Positions 1-5,943 of a stretch of DNA of 8,368 nt are shown here, piece by piece. Within the stretch, counting starts at the first letter, position 1, and each line of letters opens with the position of its first letter. The position numbers and the translations under genes are program-made. This stretch comes from Planctomycetaceae bacterium (GTDB lineage Bacteria; Planctomycetota; UBA1135; GCA-002686595), in NCBI GenBank assembly GCA_013360535.1, contig JABWBL010000120.1, positions 1 through 8,368 of the forward strand, written 5' to 3'. The notes beneath the pieces were generated by a model. It searched no databases, was not told the DNA's origin, and worked only from the letters and a program-made list of their open reading frames with translations.

Positions 1-411
1 AAAAAACGCGACGGCCTCGGTCTCGCGGCGGAAGCGCTCGCGCGCGCGCGGGAAGTACAGGTGCTCGGGGCGAATCAGCTTGAGCGCGACCGTGCGGCCG
101 AGCTTCTCCTGCAGAGCCTCGTACACGACGCCCATGCCGCCGCCGCCGAGCCTGCGCACCAGCTGGAACTCGCCGAGGCGTTCGGGGAACGAGTCGGCGT
201 CGGCGGTGATGCCCTCGACGAGGCCCATCTGCAGCAGCACGCCCATGCGCTCGCGGATTTCCTGCGTGTGCTCGGGGTGCGCGCGGCACAGCTCCTCGAT
301 CGCGCCGTGGTCGCCGGACGCAAGCTGTTCCATGCAGCGCACGAGCAGGTCGCCGACGGGGTCGGATCGGCTCGCTCGGCTGGCGGCGCTCGGGTTCGGC
401 TCGGGCGACAT
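1..411 (-). CDS. Hanks-type serine/threonine protein kinase, N-terminal part (cut by window edge)
   Basis: Reading the minus strand from the ATG at 411 gives 137 open codons with no stop before the window edge. Residues about 18-70 form a helical extension with a CRAHPEHTQEIRERM segment, resembling the HPE(L)xxEIR region that precedes many planctomycete kinase domains. The kinase domain starts near residue 80: glycine-rich loop GGGGMGVVYEA (about 89-99), ATP-binding lysine in VALKLIRPE (Lys111), and a likely helix-C glutamate in RFRRETEA (Glu130). The HRD and DFG motifs, and any membrane or sensor domain, lie outside the window. The product should phosphorylate Ser/Thr of partner proteins. 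It is divergent from a sigma factor gene, a common planctomycete arrangement that suggests, but does not prove, a signalling pair. No good ribosome binding site precedes the ATG. The family is near certain; the substrate is unknown. Confidence 0.9.
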   Translation of the reverse strand, partial: MSPEPNPSAASRASRSDPVGDLLVRCMEQLASGDHGAIEELCRAHPEHTQEIRERMGVLLQMGLVEGITADADSFPERLGEFQLVRRLGGGGMGVVYEALQEKLGRTVALKLIRPEHLYFPRARERFRRETEAVAFF

Positions 412-423
412 CGCGACGCCCCA

Positions 424-434
424 ACTATCGCATG
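424..434 (-). promoter_or_regulatory. Possible extended -10 promoter of the kinase gene
   Basis: On the minus strand the bases read TGC-GATAGT, an extended -10 arrangement (TGn followed by a hexamer matching TATAAT at four of six positions). It ends 12 bases before the kinase ATG, so a transcript would have a leader of only a few bases. There is no convincing -35 box; the palindrome at 450-467 covers that area. This rests on sequence similarity only. Confidence 0.3.
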
Positions 435-449
435 CCGGCGCGGGCGCGG

Positions 450-467
450 GGCGAGTCCGGACTCGCC
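450..467. promoter_or_regulatory. Perfect 18-bp palindrome, candidate operator between divergent kinase and sigma genes
   Basis: GGCGAGTCC is followed directly by its reverse complement GGACTCGCC with no spacer, giving a perfect dyad of two 9-base arms. It lies 38 bases upstream of the kinase ATG and 50 bases upstream of the sigma GTG. It would overlap the kinase -35 region and sit just upstream of the sigma -35 region. A dyad of this size in a divergent promoter region is typical of a site for a dimeric regulator acting on both genes. It has no T-tract and no loop, so a terminator is unlikely. The regulator is unknown. Confidence 0.5.
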
Positions 468-493
468 GGGCTGCCGCAAATGACGGAGCGGGG

Positions 494-499
494 TAGCAT
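494..499 (+). promoter_or_regulatory. Candidate -10 element of the first sigma factor gene (TAGCAT)
   Basis: TAGCAT fits the TANNNT pattern seen before several genes in this window and lies 18 bases before the GTG start. Transcription would begin near 506, giving a leader of about 12 bases. No -35 box is evident. Confidence 0.4.
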
Positions 500-507
500 T
501 TTCCTTC

Positions 508-511
508 GGAG
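508..511 (+). promoter_or_regulatory. Ribosome binding site GGAG for the first sigma factor
   Basis: GGAG ends six bases before the GTG at 518. It supports that non-ATG start, as does an in-frame TAG at 494-496 that excludes any earlier one. Confidence 0.5.
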
Positions 512-517
512 CTCCCC

Positions 518-1102
518 GTGCTTCCCGAGGAACCTTTCGAAGAGCAGCGTTTCGAGGACCTGCTGGAGCGGCACTTGCCGGCCCTGCGGGCCTACGTGCG
601 CCGGAACCTCGATGCCGGACTCGCCGATCGCGAATCGACGAGCGACCTCGTGCAGTCGGTCTGCCGCGAGGTCCTGCAGGGCAAGGAGAAGTTCGAGTTC
701 CGCGGCGACGCCGCGTTCCAGCGCTGGCTGCTGCAGGTCGCGCTGCACAAGCTGATGGACCGCCGGCGCTTCTGGCGCGCGCGCAAGCGCGAGGGACTGA
801 AGGTCGAGCCGCAGCAGCGCGCGAGCGCGAGCTGGTCGCGCGACGAGCTCGGCAAGCTCGCGGTCGCGCTCGGCAGCCCCAGCGCCGAGGCCATGCTGCG
901 CGAGGACCTCAAGCGCCTCGAGGAGGCGCTCGCGCAGCTCACCGACCTCGACCGCGAGGTGATCCGCCTCGTGCGCCTGCAGGGCATGAGCCACGCGGAA
1001 TTCGCCGAACAAATCGGCTGCACCGAGCCGCAATCGCGCAAGCGGCTGTTCGAAGCGCTCGCGCGACTCTCGCTGCTGCTGCGGCCGGGCCGAACGCCCT
1101 GA
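518..1102 (+). CDS. ECF-like sigma-70 family RNA polymerase sigma factor
   Basis: The 194-residue product has the two-domain layout of small alternative sigma factors. Region 2 spans about residues 12-88: RESTSDLVQSVCREVL corresponds to region 2.2, which contacts core polymerase, and RWLLQVALHKLMDRRR to 2.3/2.4, which opens and reads the -10. A linker of about 40 residues follows. Region 4 is about 131-187, with LTDLDREVIRLVRLQGMSHAEFAEQIG and a helix-turn-helix that would read the -35. It resembles sigma factors expanded in Planctomycetes that are encoded beside Ser/Thr kinases, as here. No anti-sigma gene is adjacent, so control through the divergent kinase is a reasonable inference. The GTG start is the earliest possible in this frame. 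The stop codon lies inside the terminator stem, so the gene forms a single-gene unit. Confidence 0.9.
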   Translation: MLPEEPFEEQRFEDLLERHLPALRAYVRRNLDAGLADRESTSDLVQSVCREVLQGKEKFEFRGDAAFQRWLLQVALHKLMDRRRFWRARKREGLKVEPQQRASASWSRDELGKLAVALGSPSAEAMLREDLKRLEEALAQLTDLDREVIRLVRLQGMSHAEFAEQIGCTEPQSRKRLFEALARLSLLLRPGRTP

Positions 1103-1143
1103 CGCGCGGCGCTCCACGCGTTGCGCGTCAGGGCGCGATTTTT
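1095..1143 (+). terminator. Intrinsic terminator of the first sigma factor gene
   Basis: CGCCCTGACGCGC (1095-1107) pairs perfectly with GCGCGTCAGGGCG (1123-1135), a 13-bp GC-rich stem around a 15-base loop. It is followed by CGA and five Ts (1139-1143). The sigma gene's TGA (1100-1102) is inside the left arm, so a ribosome finishing the gene would cover part of the stem. This is the strongest terminator in the window. Confidence 0.88.
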
Positions 1144-1187
1144 CGCGAGCAACACACGGATCCGGCGAGCGCGAGCGGCGGCGCTGC

Positions 1188-1193
1188 TAACTT
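1188..1193 (+). promoter_or_regulatory. Candidate -10 element of the aminopeptidase gene (TAACTT)
   Basis: TAACTT matches TANNNT and ends eight bases before the ATG at 1202. With normal spacing, transcription would start at about 1200-1202, so the mRNA could begin at or next to the start codon. No Shine-Dalgarno sequence is present, which agrees with leaderless initiation. No -35 box is visible. Confidence 0.45.
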
Positions 1194-1201
1194 TGGGCGC
1201 C

Positions 1202-2593
1202 ATGATCCCCGCCCTCCTCGCCGTTGCGCTGTTCGTCCAGTCGAGTCCGGCCGCTCCCCAGTCGCAGGCGCCGACGCTCTCCGTCGAGCGGCCTGGTGAC
1301 GGCTTGCCGCGGTGCGGCCTCGGCAAGCAGTTTCACGCGGGACGTCGTGCGGCGTTGCGCGAGTCCTTGGGCAAGGGTGTCGTCGTCGTGCGCGGGCTCG
1401 CGGCTCCGCGCGACTACACCGCGTTCCGTCAGGACAAGGTGTTCTGGTATCTCACGGGCGTCGAGAGTCCCGACGCATGGCTCGTGATGGACTGCGAGAG
1501 CGGGCGCGAGCTGCTCTTGCTCCCCGATCCCAACCGCATGCTCGAGTCCTGGGACGGCGAGTGCTGGGACGCCGGCGACAAGTGGGTCAAGGAACTGACG
1601 GGTTTCAGCGAGGTGCGCTCGACGCGCGACTCGGCCGAGGTGATCCGCGACTTGCTCGGCAAGTCGAAGGACCTGTGGATCTCGATGCACCCCAACCTCG
1701 CGCTCGCGGGCGCGGCGGACCGCGCGGGGCCGTATGACGCGGCGCGCAAGAAGGATCCGTTCGATGGGCGCGTGGGCCGCGAAGAAGCGTTCCGCGAGAA
1801 GCTCACGGAGCTCTTCAAGGTCGAGCCGAAGGACCTCTCGCCGCAGCTGAACGCGCTGCGCCGCAAGAAGACGCCCGAGGAGCTCGACGCCGCGCGGCGT
1901 TCCGGGCGCGCGGGCGCGCTGGCCATGATCGAAGCGATGAAATCGACGCGGCCGGGCATCGGCGAATGGGAACTCGAAGGCCTGATGAGCTGGTTCCAGC
2001 TCAAGGAAGGTGCGGCGGGCCCGGGTTACATGGCGATCGTCGGCTCCGGCGCGAATTCGCTGATCCTGCACTACGGCGCGAACAACCGGCGCCTCAAGGC
2101 CGGTGAAGTCGTGCTCGTAGACTACGCGCCCGAGCTCGACCACTCGGTGTGCGACATCACGCGCACGTGGCCGGTCGACGGCAAGTTCACGCCGCGGCAG
2201 GCCGAGCTGTACGACGCGGTGCTCGAGGCTCAGAAGGCCGGCATCGCCGTGGTGAAGGCCGGCTGCACGCTCGGCGACGTCGAGGCGGCCTGCTCGAAGG
2301 TGCTGCGCGAGCGCGGCTTCGGGAAGTTCATGCGCCACGGCGCGTGCCACTTCGTCGGCCTCGAGGTGCACGACGTCGGCGACCAGCGCAAGCCCTTGGA
2401 AGTGGGCGCGTGCTTCACGATCGAACCGGGCCTCTACGAGCCGGAAACCGGCATCGGCATCCGCATCGAGGACGTCGTGATCGTCACCGAGACGGGTTGC
2501 GAGATCGTCAGCGCGGCGGCGCCGCGGGAACGCGCGGAAATCGAGGCCCTGATCGCCCAGCCGGGCGTGCTCGACCGGCTCGAGGAGCGCTGA
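1202..2593 (+). CDS. Exported Xaa-Pro aminopeptidase (aminopeptidase P, M24 family)
   Basis: The 463-residue product should remove an N-terminal residue preceding proline, using two metal ions. Residues 1 to about 18 (MIPALLAVALFVQSSPAA) look like a signal peptide, so the enzyme probably acts outside the cytoplasm. An aminopeptidase P N-terminal domain follows (about 40-190; FRQDKVFWYLTGVESPDAWLV), then the pita-bread catalytic domain (about 225-445). All five expected metal ligands are present: Asp307 (VLVDYAPEL), Asp318 (CDITRTWPV), His383 (HGACHFVGLEVHDVG), Glu408 (FTIEPGLY) and Glu423 (GIRIEDVVIVT). His290 (ILHYG) matches a conserved active-site histidine. The ATG at 1202 was chosen because a TTG in the same frame at 1121 lies inside the upstream terminator and would add an arginine-rich stretch before the signal peptide. 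It appears to be a single-gene unit. Confidence 0.92.
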   Translation: MIPALLAVALFVQSSPAAPQSQAPTLSVERPGDGLPRCGLGKQFHAGRRAALRESLGKGVVVVRGLAAPRDYTAFRQDKVFWYLTGVESPDAWLVMDCESGRELLLLPDPNRMLESWDGECWDAGDKWVKELTGFSEVRSTRDSAEVIRDLLGKSKDLWISMHPNLALAGAADRAGPYDAARKKDPFDGRVGREEAFREKLTELFKVEPKDLSPQLNALRRKKTPEELDAARRSGRAGALAMIEAMKSTRPGIGEWELEGLMSWFQLKEGAAGPGYMAIVGSGANSLILHYGANNRRLKAGEVVLVDYAPELDHSVCDITRTWPVDGKFTPRQAELYDAVLEAQKAGIAVVKAGCTLGDVEAACSKVLRERGFGKFMRHGACHFVGLEVHDVGDQRKPLEVGACFTIEPGLYEPETGIGIRIEDVVIVTETGCEIVSAAAPRERAEIEALIAQPGVLDRLEER

Positions 2594-2605
2594 GAGCGTC
2601 GAACG

Positions 2606-2635
2606 TTGATCGTGCGGGCGCGCTGCGACTACACT
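2606..2635 (+). promoter_or_regulatory. Candidate prfB promoter (TTGATC, 18 bp, TACACT)
   Basis: TTGATC (2606-2611) matches the -35 consensus TTGACA at its first four bases. After 18 bases comes TACACT (2630-2635), a TANNNT -10. The -10 ends ten bases before the prfB ATG, so the leader would be about 0-4 bases. No Shine-Dalgarno sequence precedes the ATG. This is the only promoter candidate in the window with a recognisable -35 as well. Confidence 0.5.
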
Positions 2636-2645
2636 CTTCGCCCCC

Positions 2646-3756
2646 ATGGCGTCCTTGAAGGAACACCGCGATCGCGTCCCGGCCCTGCAGCGTCACCTCG
2701 AGCAGCTCAAGGTGAGTCTTTGACTACGCCAGCCACACCAAGCGGCTGGCGGAGATCGAGGAACTCGAGCTCCAGCCGGGTTTCTGGGACAACGCCGAGA
2801 AGAGCCAGCGCCTGATCGGCGAGAAGAAGCTCGCGCGCGGCGTCGTCGATCCCGTGCGGCGCGTCGAGAAGGCCTTCGAGGAGATCGAGGTCAACTGCCA
2901 GCTCGGTGAGGAGCTCGGTGCCGGCGAAGTCGAGGCGGAGCTCGAGAAGCTCTTCGCCGACATCGAGGGCGAGCTCGCCAAGCTCGACTTCCGCGTGATG
3001 CTCGGTGGGCCGCAAGACGCTTCGAACGCGTTCCTCCAGATCACTCCGGGCGCCGGCGGCGTCGACGCTTGCGACTGGGCCGGCATTCTCGTGCGCATGT
3101 ACTCGCGCTGGGCCGAGGAAAAGGGCTACACCGTCGAGGAGGTCGAGCTGCAGGAGGAGCCCGAGGGCGGCATCCGCGGCGCGACGATCCGCATCGTCGG
3201 CGACTACGCGTTTGGGTACCTCAAGGCCGAGCGTGGCGTGCATCGCCTGATCCGCATCAGCCCGTTCGACGCGGCCGCGCGGCGCCAGACGGCGTTCGCG
3301 GGCGTCGACGTCACGCCGGAACTCGGCGCCGACATCAAGGTCGAGGTGAAGGAAGCCGACCTCGAGATCGAGACGATGCGCTCGGGTGGCGCGGGCGGCC
3401 AGAACGTGAACAAGGTCGAGACCGCCGTGCGCATGAAGCACGTGCCGACCGGCATCGTCGTGCGTTGCCAGAGCCAGCGCAGCCAGCTCAAGAACCGCGA
3501 GCTCGCGCTGCAGATGATCAAGGCCAAGATCATCGCCATGCGCGAGGCCGAGCGGGACAAGGAGCTCGCGTCGCTCTACGGCAACAAGGGCGAGATCGCC
3601 TTCGGCAGCCAGATCCGCAGCTACACGATGCACCCCTACCAGCTCGTCAAGGACGAGCGCACGGGCGTGCAGACCGGCAACATCCAGCAGGTCCTCGACG
3701 GCGACCTCGACAAGTTCATCGAGGAATACCTGCGCCAGAAGGGCGCCGCGAAGTAG
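2646..3756 (+). CDS. prfB: Peptide chain release factor 2 (RF2), with programmed +1 frameshift
   Basis: RF2 recognises UGA and UAA stop codons in the ribosomal A site and triggers release of the finished protein. The gene begins at the ATG at 2646 and reads 25 codons ([10 protein letters not shown]...LKVSL) to an in-frame TGA at 2721-2723. Skipping one T at CTT-TGA-C joins this to the main frame at GAC (2722), which runs to TAG at 3754-3756. The full product is 369 residues, close to the 365 of E. coli RF2. The stop-codon recognition tripeptide SPF falls at 205-207 ([15 protein letters not shown]) and the catalytic GGQ at 250-252 ([15 protein letters not shown]), the same numbers as in E. coli, which confirms the start and the one-base shift. 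Residue 246 is serine, where E. coli K-12 has threonine. SPF rather than PxT distinguishes it from RF1. Annotation that ignores the shift would yield a truncated RF2 or a false pseudogene. Confidence 0.97.
2710..2724 (+). promoter_or_regulatory. prfB programmed +1 frameshift site
   Basis: The slippery sequence CTT-TGA-C is at 2718-2724. The SD-like AGGTGA at 2710-2715 is complementary to the anti-Shine-Dalgarno end of 16S rRNA and lies two bases upstream of CTT. When RF2 is scarce, the ribosome pauses at TGA and slips from CTT to TTT, restoring RF2 synthesis. When RF2 is plentiful, translation ends after 25 residues. The mechanism is established for E. coli; its presence here is read directly from the sequence. 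Confidence 0.95.
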
Positions 3757-3775
3757 GGCGCCGCGGGGCCGCGGA

Positions 3776-3796
3776 TCCCGCCTGAATCCAGCGGGG
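3776..3796 (+). terminator. Weak hairpin after prfB, possible attenuator or terminator
   Basis: TCCCG (3776-3780) and CTG (3782-3784) can pair with CAG (3789-3791) and CGGGG (3792-3796), giving about eight pairs with one bulged C and an AATC loop. No T-tract follows, so strong intrinsic termination is unlikely and the downstream hydrolase may be read through from prfB. The rest of the 66-base gap is a run of GC-rich short palindromes (GGCGCC, CCGCGG) with no TANNNT promoter. Confidence 0.25.
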
Positions 3797-3822
3797 CGAG
3801 GGCTGCGAAGACTCCGGGTGCC

Positions 3823-4833
3823 ATGGGAACGACCTGGAAGGTGCTCGGAGGGTTGGCGGGGGCGGCGGCGCTCGCGCTGGGGTTGACGGCCTGTGCGGGG
3901 CTCGAGAAGGCGGAGCTCGGCGACAAGCTGCTCGCCCTGCCGAAGAACGCTGCGCTCGCGCGCCACGGCGTCAAGGTCCTGCCCGGCAAGGCGCGCATCG
4001 GCGGGCGCGAGCTCGAGGCCGAGTTCCGCTACATCCACATGCCCGCGCGGCCGGGCGCGAGCGGTGCGCCGATCCTGTTCCTGCACGGCACGCCGTCGAC
4101 GATGACCAACTGGGCGGCGCTGCTGACGGCGCCGGGTGCCGAGCCGACGCACGAGGGTGAGTGCGACGTTTACGTGCTCGAGATCGTCGGCCACGGCCAG
4201 TGCCGCACGGAGCTCGACGACTACACGTTCCAGGCTTGCGCGGAGTGGGTGACCAGTTTCCTCGCGGCGCTCGACCTGCGCGGCGTGACGGTCGTGGGGC
4301 AGAGCTATGGCGGCGAGTTCGCGTGGCGGGCTGCGCTCGACAACCCTGAGCGCATCACGAAGCTCGTGCTGCTCGATTCGTCGGGTTATCGCCGCGGCGA
4401 TGGGGAGTGGCTGCCGGAAGAGGAGAAGCTGCGCGAGTGGCCCGGTGCGCAGTACGGGTACGTGCTCAACGATCGTGAGCGCATCCGCCCCGCGCTGCAG
4501 CTGCACTTCGGCACGCCGATCGCCGAGGACCAGCTCGACGAGATGTACCTGTGCTGCGACAACTCCGACAACTGGCGCGCGATGACCGAGCTGTGCCGCG
4601 ACGAGAACGGCACGCGCGAGGCCGAAATCGCGAAGATCGTGCAGCCCACGCTGCTCTTGTGGGGGGAGCGCGACCTCGCCTACACGCCGGAGAAGGTCGG
4701 CCAGCGTTTTGCGCGCGACATCCGCAACTCGCGGCTGGCGCTCGTGCGCGAGGCCGGGCACTATCCGCACGAGGAGCGTGTCGACGACGTCCGTCGCGAG
4801 CTCTGGGCCTTCCACTTCGGGACGCAGCGATGA
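3823..4833 (+). CDS. Alpha/beta-hydrolase lipoprotein
   Basis: The 336-residue product starts with a lipoprotein signal: a hydrophobic stretch ending in LALGLTAC-A, with the lipidated cysteine at position 24. It should therefore be membrane-anchored outside the cytoplasm. The body is an alpha/beta-hydrolase fold: HGTPST (His88-Gly89, oxyanion region), nucleophile elbow GQSYGG (Ser161), acid residue in LLLWGERD (Asp284) and the histidine of AGHYPHEE (His313), in the usual order and spacing. This is a complete Ser-Asp-His triad, so it is probably an active esterase, peptidase, dehalogenase-like enzyme or similar. The substrate cannot be told from sequence. The ATG at 3823 is the only start that keeps the signal peptide; no clear ribosome binding site or promoter precedes it. 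It overlaps the next gene by ATGA, so the two are almost certainly co-expressed. Confidence 0.88.
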   Translation: MGTTWKVLGGLAGAAALALGLTACAGLEKAELGDKLLALPKNAALARHGVKVLPGKARIGGRELEAEFRYIHMPARPGASGAPILFLHGTPSTMTNWAALLTAPGAEPTHEGECDVYVLEIVGHGQCRTELDDYTFQACAEWVTSFLAALDLRGVTVVGQSYGGEFAWRAALDNPERITKLVLLDSSGYRRGDGEWLPEEEKLREWPGAQYGYVLNDRERIRPALQLHFGTPIAEDQLDEMYLCCDNSDNWRAMTELCRDENGTREAEIAKIVQPTLLLWGERDLAYTPEKVGQRFARDIRNSRLALVREAGHYPHEERVDDVRRELWAFHFGTQR

Positions 4834-5873
4834 AACTCCTGACCCTCGCGCTCGCGGCGCTCGCCTTCGGTGACGTGCAACCGCGTGCGGCGACGCGCGT
4901 GGAGCTCGAGACGACGTTTCCGCTCGCGTGGCGTGTGCCCGACGAGCTGTGGACGCCGAAGAAGGACGCGGAGAGCACGGCGCTGCCGCTGTTCGTGCCC
5001 GCGCTGCTCGCCGAGCGTTTCGAGGCGCCGCAGCCGTGGATGGCGAGCGTGGGGGACATTCTCGCCGAGCACCGCAAGCGCGGCGGCGACCACACGGCGC
5101 TGCAGGTGCTGCTCGCGGAGCTCGAGCGCGCCGCACCGAAAACCTTCGAGAAAACCGGGCGTTTCCTGCAGCAGGTGCTCGATGACCGGGCGTTGCGCGA
5201 CGCGAACTGGGATCCCGACAAGGACCGCCGCGACGATGGCATGTACTTCGGGCCGTTGCTCGAGCGCCACACCGGCACGAGCGAGCCGTGGAAGTCGCAA
5301 GAGGGTTCGCGCACGTTCCATCAGGCGGCGACGTTCGTGCGCGGTGACCTCGACTCGATCCTCGCGGCGATCCACGACTACGACGCGACGATCCGCAATC
5401 CCGGCACGAGCTACGAGAAACTCGAGCCCGTCGCGGACTCGCTCGTGCGCTGCGACGACGCGGAGCTTGGAGCGCTCGCTGCGCTCTCGGTCGACGTGCG
5501 CTCGAAGCTCCCGTTCCCGTTCCTGCGCTACAAGCTCGACCTGCGCATCCTGCACGCCGTCGAGAGCGGCACGCTCGTCACCTACGTGTCGTCGATGGGC
5601 AAGGACTTCTACTGGTTCGCCGGCAAGGACTGGTATTTCCCGGTGCGCACGAGCGCGGGCGAGTGGCTCGGCACCATGGTCGTGCGCCTGAGCGGCTTCG
5701 ATCTCGTGAACGTCCCCGACGGCGACGACAACCGCAAGGCGGGCACACGCGGCTCGCTCGGCAGCGTGCGCAAGCGTGCGGAGGCGCTGTTTGCAGGCTC
5801 CGGCGGCGTGCCACGCACGGTCGAGAGCGCCATTCCGCCCTTCGTCGCGACGGTGCCCGCGCCGCGCAAGTGA
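4830..5873 (+). CDS. Exported protein of unknown function, coupled to the hydrolase
   Basis: The 347-residue product is not one I recognise. MKLLTLALAALAFGDVQPRAA looks like a signal peptide. The mature part starts with a charged, mainly helical region (about 50-125) and a short acidic/basic patch (DANWDPDKDRRDDG, 126-137). From about 168 to 322 there is an alternation of helix, strands rich in aromatics (LPFPFLRYKLDLRI, GKDFYWFAGKDWYF) and a final helix (RGSLGSVRKRAEALF). This pattern would suit a START/SRPBCC-like lipid- or ligand-binding fold, but that is only a guess from layout. No catalytic motif is visible and cysteines are nearly absent. Its ATG overlaps the hydrolase stop (ATGA at 4830-4833), implying translational coupling and a shared pathway, possibly outside the cytoplasm. 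An alternative is that it is an accessory or substrate-binding protein for the hydrolase. Confidence 0.8.
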   Translation: MKLLTLALAALAFGDVQPRAATRVELETTFPLAWRVPDELWTPKKDAESTALPLFVPALLAERFEAPQPWMASVGDILAEHRKRGGDHTALQVLLAELERAAPKTFEKTGRFLQQVLDDRALRDANWDPDKDRRDDGMYFGPLLERHTGTSEPWKSQEGSRTFHQAATFVRGDLDSILAAIHDYDATIRNPGTSYEKLEPVADSLVRCDDAELGALAALSVDVRSKLPFPFLRYKLDLRILHAVESGTLVTYVSSMGKDFYWFAGKDWYFPVRTSAGEWLGTMVVRLSGFDLVNVPDGDDNRKAGTRGSLGSVRKRAEALFAGSGGVPRTVESAIPPFVATVPAPRK

Positions 5874-5895
5874 GCGCGCTGGAAGGAGAGCGCGC
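5874..5895 (+). terminator. Hairpin after the hydrolase/unknown-protein unit
   Basis: GCGCGCT (5874-5880) pairs perfectly with AGCGCGC (5889-5895) around an eight-base GGAAGGAG loop, starting immediately after the stop codon. It has no T-tract, so it is a weak intrinsic terminator candidate or an mRNA-end stabiliser. It also separates the unit from the purH promoter candidate nine bases further on. Confidence 0.45.
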
Positions 5896-5903
5896 GTGTC
5901 GAG

Positions 5904-5909
5904 TAACCT
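5904..5909 (+). promoter_or_regulatory. Candidate -10 element of purH (TAACCT)
   Basis: TAACCT fits TANNNT and its surroundings (GAGTAACCTCTTCGCCCTC) match the prfB promoter region at 15 of 19 positions. Transcription would start near 5916, leaving an untranslated leader of about 54 bases, the longest in this window. No purine riboswitch-like structure is evident in it. Confidence 0.4.
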
Positions 5910-5943
5910 CTTCGCCCTCGTTCTCCGTCTCCAACGTCCTTTC

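Noticed and set aside
61..483. Plus-strand open frame opposite the kinase
   Set aside because: The minus strand shows the glycine loop and the ATP-binding lysine; the plus-strand frame is its shadow.
1121..1201. TTG at 1121 as the aminopeptidase start
   Set aside because: It falls in the upstream terminator hairpin, before the candidate promoter at 1188, and would bury the signal peptide behind an arginine-rich stretch.
1187..2647. Minus-strand open frame of 486 codons opposite the aminopeptidase
   Set aside because: All M24 ligands are found on the plus strand, and the antisense product has no family resemblance.
2721..2723. prfB as a pseudogene because of the early TGA
   Set aside because: The stop sits in the CTT-TGA-C context with an SD-like element just upstream, the known programmed frameshift signal of prfB, and the rest of the gene is intact.
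2854..3756. prfB as a 300-residue protein starting at GTG 2854
   Set aside because: This drops the N-terminal domain. The ATG at 2646 plus the one-base shift restores full RF2 length and canonical motif positions.
2707..5136. Very long open frame on the minus strand (809 codons)
   Set aside because: It lies opposite prfB, the hydrolase and the unknown exported protein, all of which read as coherent proteins on the plus strand. GC-rich codon bias opens the antisense frame, and its translation is low-complexity Arg/Leu/Ala/His text without motifs.
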